A stretch of 64,000 bases of DNA, taken from assembly GCF_018614615.1 (NCBI RefSeq), contig NZ_JAGGOK010000024.1, positions 1-64,000 on the forward strand, written 5' to 3'. Below the pieces are notes generated by a model. That model made no database searches, was not told where the DNA came from, and saw only the letters and a list, made by a program, of their open reading frames with translations. Made by a program: the position numbers and the translations under genes. Below are positions 7,817-16,249 of the stretch, piece after piece. Position 1 is the first letter of the stretch. Each line of letters opens with the position of its first letter. This DNA comes from Streptomyces sp. ISL-100. GTDB lineage: Bacteria; Actinomycetota; Actinomycetes; Streptomycetales; Streptomycetaceae.

Positions 7817-9031
7817 CTACGCCCCCACCCCCGGCGCCGACTCCTCCCCGTACCCCCTGTCCTCGCCCGCAGAGGCGCCGCGCGGAAGCTTCGGCGGGGT
7901 GTAGGACGGGAGCGGCTTCAGCAGTGGGTCCGGGCGGACCGCGCCCAGCAGCGGGTTCGCCGCGATCGGGGAGACCTTGACCCGGGCCCCGGGGCGCGGC
8001 GCCTGCACGACCAGCCCCTTGCCGATGTAGATCGCCACATGCGTCGCCTTGGGGAAGTAGATCACGAGGTCACCGGGGCGCAGCTCCCGCAACGACACCT
8101 TCGGCAGCTGCCGCCACTGCTCCTGGCTCGTCCGGGGGATCTCCCGCCCGGCATGCGCCCAGGCCTGCGACGTGAGGCCCGAGCAGTCGAAGGACCCCGG
8201 CCCCTCCGCACCCCACACGTACGGCTTCCCGATCTGCCGTACGGCGTACTCCAGCGCCCGGCCGCCCAGCCGCGACGGTGCCCGTGTGGCGGCCGAGCCA
8301 GGGTTGCCGAGCGCGCCCGAGGCGAGCAGGTCGCGCTGCGCCACGCCGGTGTTCCGCTCCTCCAGCCGCGCCAGATCGGCGAGCTGTTCCTCGGTCAGCG
8401 AGGCCAGCAGCTCCTCGACCTCCCCCAGCCGCGCCCGTACCGCGTCGCGCTGCTTCTTCTGCTTTCTGGCGAGCGTCTGCTGCTTGTCCAGCGCGTACCG
8501 CGCCCTGGTCGCCAGCTCGTCCGCCCGCCGCTCGCCGCTCTCCAGCCGCGCGATCGTCGCCGCCCGGTCGTCGGCCGCCCGCCGGAGTACGTGGCCCTGG
8601 TCCAGCGCGTGCTGCGGGTCCTTCGCCAGCAGCAGCCGCAGGTAGGGGGAGAGGTCGCTACGGCCCTGGTACTGCTCGCGGGCCAGCCGGCCCGCCGCGT
8701 CCCGGCTCTCGGCAAGCGCGATCCGGGCCCTGGACAGGCCCTTGGTCACCTTCTTGACCTCACGCAGCTGCTTCTTGACGGACTCCTCCGTCGCTTTGTA
8801 CGTCTCGCCGGCCTCTTCGGCCCGCTGGTACAGCTTCTGGAGCTCCGTCAGCAGCTTCGCGACGGTCGCCTTCCCGGGCGCCGGCGCCGGCGAGGGAAGC
8901 GGTGGGGAGGGAGGCCGAGGCGGCGTGGGAGCGCCCGGTGCCGCCGCGGTGGCTGGGGCCGGTAGTGCCGTGAGCACCGTGGCGGCGGCCAGCGCCACCG
9001 TACAGACGGACTGGGCGAGTCTGCCTGACAC
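7817..9031 (-). CDS. Secreted NlpC/P60 family cell-wall peptidase
   Basis: 404 residues from GTG 9031, preceded by the full anti-16S sequence GGAGGTGAT. An N-terminal signal peptide (about 1-30, ending PATAAAPG) is followed by a long coiled coil (about 55-230, rich in Leu, Glu, Arg, Lys) and a C-terminal NlpC/P60 domain: catalytic Cys in SFDCSGLTSQAW near residue 282, His in KATHVAIYIG near 330. The fold cleaves D-Glu/mDAP-type bonds of stem peptides; the coiled coil resembles RipA/SCO-type hydrolases, where it regulates activity or recruits partners. The translation start lies in a hairpin (see separate entry), suggesting translational control. Confidence 0.9.
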   Translation of the reverse strand: MSGRLAQSVCTVALAAATVLTALPAPATAAAPGAPTPPRPPSPPLPSPAPAPGKATVAKLLTELQKLYQRAEEAGETYKATEESVKKQLREVKKVTKGLSRARIALAESRDAAGRLAREQYQGRSDLSPYLRLLLAKDPQHALDQGHVLRRAADDRAATIARLESGERRADELATRARYALDKQQTLARKQKKQRDAVRARLGEVEELLASLTEEQLADLARLEERNTGVAQRDLLASGALGNPGSAATRAPSRLGGRALEYAVRQIGKPYVWGAEGPGSFDCSGLTSQAWAHAGREIPRTSQEQWRQLPKVSLRELRPGDLVIYFPKATHVAIYIGKGLVVQAPRPGARVKVSPIAANPLLGAVRPDPLLKPLPSYTPPKLPRGASAGEDRGYGEESAPGVGA

Positions 9032-9083
9032 ATCATCACCTCCGGTTTGCGGCCGGGCGGTCCGGCCCTTAGGTGATGATGTG
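9029..9083 (-). promoter_or_regulatory. Hairpin sequestering ribosome site and start codon of the NlpC/P60 gene
   Basis: Two perfect 13-base inverted arms, 9029-9041 and 9071-9083 (CACATCATCACCT / AGGTGATGATGTG on the plus strand), enclose 29 bases that can themselves pair (GGGCCGG with CCGGCC). In the transcript the 3' arm is the ribosome-binding sequence AGGTGATGAT plus the GTG start. Closing of this hairpin would hide both from the ribosome. Cell-wall hydrolases in Streptomyces are often under riboswitch control, but the upstream leader (9084-9224) is not recognisably a known class. Confidence 0.6.
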
Positions 9084-9224
9084 CGGTGGTGTCGAGGCCG
9101 CGAGCGGGTTACTGGGCGGTTTGGGCCAACGCCGTCACCCGTCGAGGGGCAATCCGCAACGCCACCGGCGTGTCTCCCACGCTCCTGCCCCGCCCTCCGG
9201 ACCTCACCCGCCGTGCGTACGGGT

Positions 9225-10010
9225 TCAGCCGTTGAGCGGCGCTCCCGCCAGCTTGGCCAGCTGCGCGTCGATGGCTTCCTTCGGCAGCTCCGTCTTGCCC
9301 GTGAGGCTCAGCGCGTAGAAGGACACGAGCGTGTTGCCCTTGCGCACCGCCACCAGCTGGGAGGTGCCGGATTCGCCGTCCAGTTCGCTCGTCAGGGTGA
9401 AGGCGACCGCCTCGTCACCAGTGGTGAACGTGCCCGGGGCGACCTTGGTCACCTTCGTCTTGTCCGAGCCGGCGATCATGGTGAAGCCGTCGGCGCATGC
9501 CTCACCCGCGGTGCGCAGCCCGGCGAGCGCTTCCTGGGCGCCCTTGCCGTCGTACGAGCCCAGTGTGTCGGACATGAGCACCATGTTGCCGAGGCCGGCC
9601 AGGCCTGCCTCCACCTTCTCCTCGGTCGAGGCGTCCTTGCCCGGCTTCGCGGGCACGCTGGAGATCCTGCGCGGCGCGGTCGCGGCGGGAGTTCCGACGG
9701 GCCGCAGCGCCATCGCGTCGACGAGCGGCTTGCACTCGGCCTTGTCGGCGGTGGCGGTCTTCGCCGCGGCGACGTCGGCCTTCGAGGGCATGGTGACCTT
9801 GTGGTTCTTCAGGTCACCCTCTGCCAGAACGAGCTTGTCCAGCTCGGCCTGCGACAGGGTCTTCGCTGCGGGCTCGGCGGCCGCGCTCTCCTTGCCCTTG
9901 CCCTCGGGGGCGGCATCGACGGGCTTGTCGGACCCGCAGGCGGTGACGAGCAGAGCCAGCGAGATCGCGGAGGCGGCGACGGCGGTACGGCGGACAGTGG
10001 TGCGACGCAT
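9225..10010 (-). CDS. Secreted lipoprotein of unknown function
   Basis: 261 residues from ATG 10010; the frame is open upstream but the signal peptide begins MRRTTVRRTAVAAS here. A lipobox LLVTAC places the lipidated Cys at residue 25, so the mature protein is anchored on the outer face of the membrane. The rest is a Lys/Asp/Ala-rich globular domain without a family I recognise; the C-terminal half (TSELDGESGTSQLVAVRKG, TLVSFYALSL) resembles the DUF5642/PknH-sensor-like type of extracytoplasmic domains only loosely. It is monocistronic, downstream of the pseudokinase gene by 219 bp. Confidence 0.75.
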   Translation of the reverse strand: MRRTTVRRTAVAASAISLALLVTACGSDKPVDAAPEGKGKESAAAEPAAKTLSQAELDKLVLAEGDLKNHKVTMPSKADVAAAKTATADKAECKPLVDAMALRPVGTPAATAPRRISSVPAKPGKDASTEEKVEAGLAGLGNMVLMSDTLGSYDGKGAQEALAGLRTAGEACADGFTMIAGSDKTKVTKVAPGTFTTGDEAVAFTLTSELDGESGTSQLVAVRKGNTLVSFYALSLTGKTELPKEAIDAQLAKLAGAPLNG

Positions 10011-10229
10011 GAGACAGCATTCCTCTGGTTCGGTGAGCTGCGGTGAACAACGGTCCCCCCGCGCGAGATTCACCCATCCCGGTGACACGCGGAATCTGTT
10101 GTGACCAGTGAATCTACGGCCTGCGTCGCCCTGATGATCAACGAATTTCGCCCATCCGCGCGATCGTGACGCCTGCGCAATCCCAGAGGGATTCAATCGA
10201 AACGCGTTCCCGTGCAACCCTTCAACGCT

Positions 10230-12809
10230 TCAGTCCAGGGGGAGCGCGTAGAAGTTGCGGCCACGCCACAGCACGGCTCCGCTGCCGGACGTCTGCGCCC
10301 GGTACGGGGCCCGGGTGTCCGGCGCCCCCGGCGCCGTGACACCGGAGTCCTGGAACTTCCACAGCCGCCGGCCGTCGCGCGCGCCGATCGCGGTGGCCTG
10401 CGTCGCGTTCAGCGCGAAGACGGTGCGGCCGCTGTCGCTGAGGGTGACCCGGGGGGTGGCCCGCCCGGGGTACTCCGTGGAGCGCTTCCACTGCTGGGTG
10501 CCGGATGTGGTGTCGACGGCGTACACGTCGTTGTAGCCGTTGGCGACGTACAGCGTCTTCTCGCGTACGACGCCGTGGCCGAAGCCGAAGGGGGCGGCGT
10601 CGGCGGGGCCCGAGTACCTGAGCTTCCAGAGCTTCTTGCCGCTGCGGGTGTCGTACGCCCGCAAGCGGCCGTCGTCCGCCGCATAGAGCCGGCCTGACGG
10701 GTCGTCGGTGGCTCCCGCGTCGGGGCGTACGCCGGGGAAGAACTTGCGCCACAGGGTCTTGCCGGTCCTGCGGTCGATGAGGACGAAGGCTGCCTTGCCC
10801 TTCGCCTTCTTCTTCTGGTCCGCGGTGAGGGAGTCGGTGTCCTGGCATACGAGCAGGCTGCCGGGGCGGATGCCGACCGCCTCGTAGCGGGGGACGGTGC
10901 CGGGGCGGCCGTTCGGCATCTCGGTGCGCCACAGTTCCTTGCGTGCGGCCATGTCGTACGCGAAGAGGTAGGTCCGTGTGCGCGTCACCTTGTCCTTCTT
11001 CCCGTCGAGGGTCTCGACCTTCCCGGAGAACCAGACGACGGGGCCGTCCGCGGCCACCTTCCCGCCCAGGGTGACCCGGGTGTCCTGCCGGCCCTCGGCG
11101 AGGAGGGGCTCGTACGGCGCACGGTGCTTGACCAGCCCGTCCTTCGCGGACAGCCAGAGGAAGTCGGACGCGGTGACGATGAAGCAGTGGCTGTCGTCGG
11201 CGGCCTCGGGGCCGTATCTCGTACCGGCGGCCTTCTGCTCCCAGAGCGGGCGGCCGGTACGCATATCCAGCGCGGTTGTCAGTTCCTTGCCGGGGATCAG
11301 GAGCACCTGGTCGCGCCAGATGCGGGGGGTGGGACCGCCGGGCGTGAGGGTGAGGGGGTGCTGGTAGTGCCAGAGGGGGTCGGGGGCAACACCGGGCAGC
11401 GGTTTGCGGCGGGCGGCCGGCTTGGCGTCGTCCCCGTCCACCGGCAGTGTGGGCGCGTTGTCCTCGTCGCCGCCGGAGAAGGCCAGGGCTCCGCCGCCGC
11501 CCACGACGAGCCCCGCGGCGCCGGCCGCGATGCCGGTGAACAGGCCACGCCGGGTCAGTCCGCCGGGGAGGGGGCGGGGGCCTGCGCCGGTGCGGGCGGG
11601 TGCGGTCGCCGGCATCGGTGCGAGTTGGGCAGGTTGTTGCTGCTGCTGCGTCGGCTGCGTGGGAGCTGGGGGTACGGCGGTCGCGGGGGGCAGGGCGAGG
11701 GCTGTGGCGGGGTGGGTGAGGGCGGGCGCGGGCGCGCGCCGCGGTGCGCGCAGGCGCCGGGTCAGTCCGCTGTCGACGTCTGCGGCGCCGGTGGGGCCTG
11801 CGGCGCTTTCCCCTACCCGCCCCTCCCCGGAACTGGGGGCAGGCCCCCAGACCCCCGGACCATACAGACGCCCTACGGACGTGTCCTCAATCGCCGGACG
11901 GGCTTGATTTGTCCCCGGCTCCAGCGCCGCCGCCTGTTCCGCCAGGGCTGCGGTCACGGGGGACGGCAGCCACCAGTGGCGGGCCAGTGCTGCCGCGCCC
12001 TCCAGGGCCAGCTCCGCTGCCAGCGCGCCAGGGGCCGGGCGGTCCGCCGGGGACTTGGCCAGGCAGCGGGCGATGAGCGTGCGCAGTTCCTCCGGCACGG
12101 CGGCCAGTTCGGGTTCCGCGTGCGCGATGCGGTCGGCGGCCGCGTCCTGCGGGCCCGCCGCCCACGGCGTCGCCCCGGTAGCGGCGTACGCCAGCAGCAG
12201 CCCGAGGACGAAGATGTCGGACGCGGGGCCCGGCTCCTGGCCCGCCAGCTGCTCCGGGGTGAGGTAGCCGAGGCGTACGGACAACTGGCCGCCGGGGCCC
12301 GCTTCGGCGGCCGCCGCCGCGCCCAGCGCGCCGAACGCCGTCAGGCGCGGCCCGTCGGCGGCCAGCAGCACGGTGTCGGCGGCGAGGCCGTGGAGTACGG
12401 CGCCGGTGGCGTGCACGCGGGACAGGGTTTCGGCGAGCGCGGCGCCCAGAATGCGTACGGCCCGCTCCGGCAGCGGCCCGGCGAGCGCGACCGCCTCGGC
12501 GAGGGTCAGCGCGGGGACGTAAGCGGTCGCCGTCCACAGTTCGGCGCCGTCGGGGCCATCGGTTCGCGACGCCAGCGGGGCCTGTACCCAGCCACCGGCC
12601 AGCCGTTCGGCCGTCTGTGCCTCCGCCTGGAAGCGGCGGCGGAACGCGGGCAGGCCCGCCAGCTCCGGCCGCGCCACCGCGACCACGGCCGTCGCACCGT
12701 CGTCAGGGGCCTGCGCCAGGTACTGCACGGCGCTCGCGGTCTCGCGCAGGCGCAACAGCAGGGCGTACGGCCCGACTCGGCGTGGATCGTCCTGACGCAG
12801 CGCCTCCAA
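10230..12809 (-). CDS. Membrane pseudokinase fused to a PQQ-type beta-propeller
   Basis: 859 residues from TTG 12809; the long open frame continues upstream, but the protein-kinase-like start LEALRQDDPRRVGPYALL and a GGGGGG ribosome site 8 bases upstream favour this TTG. Residues about 10-275 have a protein-kinase fold but the catalytic HRDxKxxN is HGLAADTVLL (near 140) and DFG is AFG, so it should not phosphorylate. A Pro/Ala/Gln linker, a transmembrane helix (about 421-446) and an extracytoplasmic domain of PQQ/WD-like repeats (about 490-859: TALDMRTGRPLWEQ, VLIDRRTGKTLWRK, YAVDTTSGTQQWKR) follow. This is the architecture of actinobacterial sensor kinases with propeller domains. Residues about 300-334 are encoded by an intergenic-type repeat. 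Confidence 0.8.
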   Translation of the reverse strand: MEALRQDDPRRVGPYALLLRLRETASAVQYLAQAPDDGATAVVAVARPELAGLPAFRRRFQAEAQTAERLAGGWVQAPLASRTDGPDGAELWTATAYVPALTLAEAVALAGPLPERAVRILGAALAETLSRVHATGAVLHGLAADTVLLAADGPRLTAFGALGAAAAAEAGPGGQLSVRLGYLTPEQLAGQEPGPASDIFVLGLLLAYAATGATPWAAGPQDAAADRIAHAEPELAAVPEELRTLIARCLAKSPADRPAPGALAAELALEGAAALARHWWLPSPVTAALAEQAAALEPGTNQARPAIEDTSVGRLYGPGVWGPAPSSGEGRVGESAAGPTGAADVDSGLTRRLRAPRRAPAPALTHPATALALPPATAVPPAPTQPTQQQQQPAQLAPMPATAPARTGAGPRPLPGGLTRRGLFTGIAAGAAGLVVGGGGALAFSGGDEDNAPTLPVDGDDAKPAARRKPLPGVAPDPLWHYQHPLTLTPGGPTPRIWRDQVLLIPGKELTTALDMRTGRPLWEQKAAGTRYGPEAADDSHCFIVTASDFLWLSAKDGLVKHRAPYEPLLAEGRQDTRVTLGGKVAADGPVVWFSGKVETLDGKKDKVTRTRTYLFAYDMAARKELWRTEMPNGRPGTVPRYEAVGIRPGSLLVCQDTDSLTADQKKKAKGKAAFVLIDRRTGKTLWRKFFPGVRPDAGATDDPSGRLYAADDGRLRAYDTRSGKKLWKLRYSGPADAAPFGFGHGVVREKTLYVANGYNDVYAVDTTSGTQQWKRSTEYPGRATPRVTLSDSGRTVFALNATQATAIGARDGRRLWKFQDSGVTAPGAPDTRAPYRAQTSGSGAVLWRGRNFYALPLD
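11807..11910. repeat. Streptomyces intergenic repeat element, copy B, inside a coding sequence
   Basis: The stretch begins TTTCCCCTACCCGCCCCTCC and ends TCCTCAATCGCCGGACGGGC, the same boundary sequences as the intergenic copy at 729-837, with a CTGGGGGCAGGCCCCCAG palindrome in between. Here it lies in frame within the linker of the pseudokinase gene and adds about 35 residues without a stop codon. Confidence 0.6.
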
Positions 12810-12821
12810 GGCGCACCCCCC

Positions 12822-12848
12822 GTGGTCACCGTGATCACCGCGATCACC
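12822..12848. repeat. Three tandem 9-bp repeats upstream of the pseudokinase start
   Basis: GTGGTCACC, GTGATCACC and GCGATCACC follow one another directly, 12 bases upstream of the TTG start on the minus strand. Each contains a half palindrome (GTGATCAC is self-complementary). They could be an operator or merely codon-level repetition in unused upstream frame; no further evidence. Confidence 0.3.
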
Positions 12849-12907
12849 GTGCCGGAGCCGCTGGCGCTCTGCGGTCACAGTGGCAACGTCCGGCACAACC
12901 GCCGATC

Positions 12908-13183
12908 TTATGAGGTGCTGTCCGGTTTCGACCAGGGCCACCGGGGCCGGTGGCGCTCGCGCCCGTCCGGCGCGTACTCGTACTTCCAGCCGCGCTGAAG
13001 CCCCAGCCGCTTGCTGTACCCGGCGGGAACGCGCAGATAGGCGTGCACGGTCGGCGGCCCGCCGTCCTCGTCCGGCACGGGCACCTCGTACCACTTCGGC
13101 GGGTGTCCGGTCGGCCCGACCAGGACCGGCAGCACCCGCCCGTCCAGGGGGCCGCCGACGAAGGGCGTGTTCTCGCTTCTCAC
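12908..13183 (-). CDS. Small hypothetical protein
   Basis: 91 residues from GTG 13183. No recognised domain. It begins [19 protein letters not shown] and has a Tyr/Trp/Arg/Pro-rich C-terminus ([20 protein letters not shown]). The GGPLDGR motif recurs in small actinobacterial and phage hypothetical proteins. It follows the TetR gene by 18 bp and is probably cotranscribed with it. Confidence 0.6.
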   Translation of the reverse strand: MRSENTPFVGGPLDGRVLPVLVGPTGHPPKWYEVPVPDEDGGPPTVHAYLRVPAGYSKRLGLQRGWKYEYAPDGRERHRPRWPWSKPDSTS

Positions 13184-13201
13184 GTTGCCAGTGTTACAGG
13201 G

Positions 13202-13939
13202 TCACAGGAGGTGCGCCGCCTCCGCGATCACCGGGATCACGCGCCGTGCCAGCACCCCTGCCGGGCCGTCCGCCGTCTCCGTCGCCAGCGCCGCCTTCGT
13301 CACGGCCGCCGTCTGGGCGTCCGTCGCCGCGGTCACGGCCAGCAGGGCGATGAAGTGGTCGACCAGCCAGTCCCGCAGCTCGCCGGCCGGCGGCTGCTTG
13401 CCCTCGTCCAGCCAGATGAGGGAGGCCGCCTCGACGGCCGTGATCCAGGTGCGGACCATCATCCGCAGCCGCGGCCCGGCCGTACCCGCGACGCCGAGGT
13501 GCGTCAGGATCTGCTCGGCCGCAGCGCGCCGGACCCCGTCGACGGTCGCGGTCGTACGGGACGTCTCAGCGACGCTGCCGCCCTGGAGCAGCGCGCTGAA
13601 CCCCGTGTCGTGCTGGCCGACGAAGGTCAGGTAGCGGTCGAGGGCGCGGGTGAGGCGCCGGGTGAGCGGGCCCGTCTGCGGCTCGGCGAAGCACAGCTTC
13701 AGCTCGTCGGCGGCGGAGCCGAGCGCGGCCTCGTACAACTGCTGCTTGCCGCCCGGGAAGTAGCGGTACACGAGCGGCCGCGACACCCCGGCGGCCTCCG
13801 CCACGTCGTCCAGCGAGACCTCCTCGGGCGCCCGGTGCGCGAAGAGCGACAGGGCGGCGCCGAGGAGCTGACTGCGACGCTCCTCGACGCTGAGTCTGCG
13901 GTACGCGGGGGTGGCTGGGGTGGTCGCTGCCGGGGTCAT
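13202..13939 (-). CDS. TetR family transcriptional regulator
   Basis: 245 residues from ATG 13939. N-terminal TetR helix-turn-helix about residues 20-70 (EVSLDDVAEAAGVSRPLVYRYFPGGKQQLYE). The C-terminal ligand-binding part is all-helical with no assigned ligand. An alternative ATG at 13960 would add seven residues. The gene follows the AurF-like gene by 29 bp on the same strand and is probably cotranscribed with it. A partial palindrome at 14956-14978, in front of the two divergent diiron enzyme genes, is the most likely operator. Long open frame upstream (to 14743) overlaps the AurF-like gene and is not part of the protein. Confidence 0.85.
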   Translation of the reverse strand: MTPAATTPATPAYRRLSVEERRSQLLGAALSLFAHRAPEEVSLDDVAEAAGVSRPLVYRYFPGGKQQLYEAALGSAADELKLCFAEPQTGPLTRRLTRALDRYLTFVGQHDTGFSALLQGGSVAETSRTTATVDGVRRAAAEQILTHLGVAGTAGPRLRMMVRTWITAVEAASLIWLDEGKQPPAGELRDWLVDHFIALLAVTAATDAQTAAVTKAALATETADGPAGVLARRVIPVIAEAAHLL

Positions 13940-13968
13940 GTGGGCAGCGTAACTCCACATTTCACCGT

Positions 13969-14898
13969 TTACGCGAGGAGTCCCGAGCTCTTCCAGAGCC
14001 TGCGGCCGACGCCCTGGAGCACACCGATGTCGTCCAGGAAGTCGGTGAGCCGCCTGGCGCCGTTCTGCATGACCTCCGTGCGGTGGCCGCTCGCCTTCAC
14101 CTGGGCGACGGCCTCGCGGCGGTCGAGGCCGACGTTCTCGTACACCTTCGGATTGACGAAGCAGGTGGAGAAGACACGGGCCGCCTCGCCGCAGCTCACG
14201 CGGGTGAGTTCGCGCTCCCAGGCGGGCGCGGTCACCATCTGGCGGCGCAGCTCCTCGCGGGCGTACCGGACATGGCGCGCCTCCTCGACCACGTGGATGC
14301 GGGTCACGCCGCGCACGAGGGTCTGGACGCGCTCGTCGGGAAACGTCAGCCGCTGCATCCAGTCGAGGATCTCCTCGCCGAGGAGGGTGGCCGCGAAGGA
14401 TCCGGGGGTTGTCGAGACGGTCTTCAGGACGCGCGCCAGGTTGTGGTAGAAGCGCGGCACCGGGTACGCGGGTGCGCCGCCCTTCTGGATCATCTTGGCG
14501 AACATCATCGAGTGCCGGCATTCGTCGGCGATCTCGGTGAGCGCGTAGCGCACGTGATTGCTGGTCAGGGACTTGTCGTAGATGTGCCGGACCAGCAGCT
14601 GCATCAGGATGATCTCGAACCAGATGCCGAGGGACGCGAGCGACGCGGCCTCGTGCCTGGCCAGGTCCATGCGCTGCTCCTCGGACATCTTCCGCCAGAG
14701 CGGAGTGTCGTAGAGCGAAACGAGCTCGGGCGGCCAGAACCACTTGCCTTCCTCGGCCGGGGCGTTCCAGTCGAGTTCCGTCTCAGGGTCGAAGGAGTGC
14801 TTGGCGGACGACTCCAGCAGGCGCTCGGCGACCTGCTCACGGTCTTTGAGGAGGCCGAGTGCGTCCCTGAGTACGTCGCGTTCGGTCACTGTCGTCAT
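13969..14898 (-). CDS. AurF-like diiron oxygenase
   Basis: 309 residues from ATG 14898. The protein is all-helical with the paired carboxylate/histidine motifs of ferritin-fold diiron enzymes: HEAAS near 82, EIADECRHSMMF near 126-137, GEEILDW near 175 and VVEEARHVRYAREE near 204-217. These match the p-aminobenzoate N-oxygenase (AurF) family, which uses two irons and oxygen to oxidise arylamines; the real substrate is unknown. It is divergent from a second diiron gene at 15074 and precedes the TetR gene. A probable -35 TTGACT lies on the minus strand next to the palindrome at 14956-14978. Confidence 0.8.
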   Translation of the reverse strand: MTTVTERDVLRDALGLLKDREQVAERLLESSAKHSFDPETELDWNAPAEEGKWFWPPELVSLYDTPLWRKMSEEQRMDLARHEAASLASLGIWFEIILMQLLVRHIYDKSLTSNHVRYALTEIADECRHSMMFAKMIQKGGAPAYPVPRFYHNLARVLKTVSTTPGSFAATLLGEEILDWMQRLTFPDERVQTLVRGVTRIHVVEEARHVRYAREELRRQMVTAPAWERELTRVSCGEAARVFSTCFVNPKVYENVGLDRREAVAQVKASGHRTEVMQNGARRLTDFLDDIGVLQGVGRRLWKSSGLLA

Positions 14899-14955
14899 GG
14901 CGGGGGCACCTCACGGGTGGGTTACCGGCGGTCACGGCTGCGTTCGCTCTTATGA

Positions 14956-14978
14956 GACTGCTTGTCAGCAAGACAGTC
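14956..14978. promoter_or_regulatory. Candidate TetR operator between divergent diiron genes
   Basis: A 23-bp imperfect palindrome, outer arms GACTG and CAGTC, in the 175-bp gap between the divergent AurF-like and ferritin-like genes. On the minus strand it starts within a TTGACT that could be a -35 hexamer. A second, weaker dyad (GTTGA / TCAAC) lies at about 14999-15019. Position and symmetry fit the TetR protein encoded in the same cluster. Confidence 0.4.
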
Positions 14979-15073
14979 AATCCCCTGTGCGCGACTTGTT
15001 GACCCGTCGTCTATCAACGTGTGAGTCTGCCAACTGTCCAGTGCGTTATGGGATATGAGGCAAGGAGGCGTCA

Positions 15074-16198
15074 GTGTCGACGCACGAGCTCTACACCAAG
15101 GCCCCCTCGGACCCGCTGTGGCAGGTGCCGGCCTCCGGCGCGGCGCGCTTCAGCTGGGAGTACGACGAAGGGCGCGCCCGCCTCCTCGCCCTCTACCAGA
15201 AGGGCAAGGACAAGCAGTGGGACGGCGCGACCCGCATCGACTGGGACGTCGAGGTCGACCCGTACGATCCGCTCGGCACCCCCGACGAGTCGCTCAGCCT
15301 CTACGGCACCCGCCACTGGGCGAAGATGACCGAGAAGGACAAGGGCGAACTGCGCCGCCACTATTCCTCCTGGCAGTTCAGTCAGTTCCTGCACGGCGAG
15401 CAGGGCGCGATGGTGTGCGCGGCCCGGATCGTCGAGTCCGTCCCCGACCTCGACGCGAAGCTGTACTCCGCGACCCAGACCATGGACGAGGCCAGGCACG
15501 CGGAGATCTACAGCCGCTTCCTGCACGAGAAGGTCGGGATGCTCTACCCGGTCAACGACAGCCTCCAGGGACTGCTGGGCGACACCCTCCGCGACTCCCG
15601 CTGGGACATGCCGTACCTGGGCATGCAGGTCCTCATCGAGGGTCTCGCCCTCGCCGCCTTCGGCATGATCCGCGACACCACGGACAAACCCCTGCCCAAG
15701 CAGATCCTCGCGTACGTCATGCAGGACGAGGCCCGGCATGTGGCCTTCGGCCGGATGGCGCTGCGCGACTACTACAAGCAGCTTTCCGACGCCGAACTGC
15801 GCGAGCGCGAGGAGTTCGTCATCGAGGGCTGTTACTTGATGCGCGACCGGCTGCGCGGCGTCGAAGTCCTGGAGAACTTCGGCATCTCCAAGCAGGAGGC
15901 GCAGGAGTACTCCGAACAGTCCGAGTTCCTGCACCTCTTCCGCAAGCTCCTCTTCAGCCGCATCGTGCCGTGCGTCAAGGACATCGGCCTGTGGGGGCCG
16001 CGCCTTCAGAAGGCCTACCTCGACATGGGCGTCTTCGAGATGGGTGATTCGAATCTGGACCTCCTCATGACCCAGGACGAGGAGATCGCCGAAGCACTCG
16101 ACAAGCAGCGTTTCGAGGCGGAGGACGCGGAACGGGTGGCGGAGATCGAGGCGGCGATCGCGGCCGGGGCGGACGAGGAGCGCTTGAACGGTTCGTAG
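15074..16198 (+). CDS. Ferritin-like diiron protein
   Basis: 374 residues from GTG 15074, with AAGGAGG at 15062-15068. Ferritin-fold iron ligands can be seen as HGEQGA near 109, DEARHAEIY near 141, IEGLAL near 189 and DEARHVAFGRM near 219, i.e. two ExxH-type helix pairs. Relatives are annotated as ferritin-like or ribonucleotide-reductase-like oxidases; function is unproven. C-terminal 40 residues are acidic and probably disordered. It is transcribed divergently from the AurF-like gene, so the pair is likely coregulated by the TetR protein and may act on one substrate or lipid. Confidence 0.8.
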   Translation: MSTHELYTKAPSDPLWQVPASGAARFSWEYDEGRARLLALYQKGKDKQWDGATRIDWDVEVDPYDPLGTPDESLSLYGTRHWAKMTEKDKGELRRHYSSWQFSQFLHGEQGAMVCAARIVESVPDLDAKLYSATQTMDEARHAEIYSRFLHEKVGMLYPVNDSLQGLLGDTLRDSRWDMPYLGMQVLIEGLALAAFGMIRDTTDKPLPKQILAYVMQDEARHVAFGRMALRDYYKQLSDAELREREEFVIEGCYLMRDRLRGVEVLENFGISKQEAQEYSEQSEFLHLFRKLLFSRIVPCVKDIGLWGPRLQKAYLDMGVFEMGDSNLDLLMTQDEEIAEALDKQRFEAEDAERVAEIEAAIAAGADEERLNGS

Positions 16199-16249
16199 CG
16201 GGCCGTCCGGCTCAAAAGAGGTGTACGGCCGGGCGCCTCGCCCGGCACG

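Noticed and set aside
9084..9224. A ydaO-type (c-di-AMP) riboswitch upstream of the NlpC/P60 gene
   Set aside because: Such switches precede wall-hydrolase genes in Streptomyces, but I could not match the conserved ydaO core; left as an unclassified structured leader.
13202..14743. A single 513-codon protein joining the AurF-like region and the TetR protein
   Set aside because: The upstream part is out of frame with the AurF-like gene and has no protein character; the TetR protein starts at 13939.
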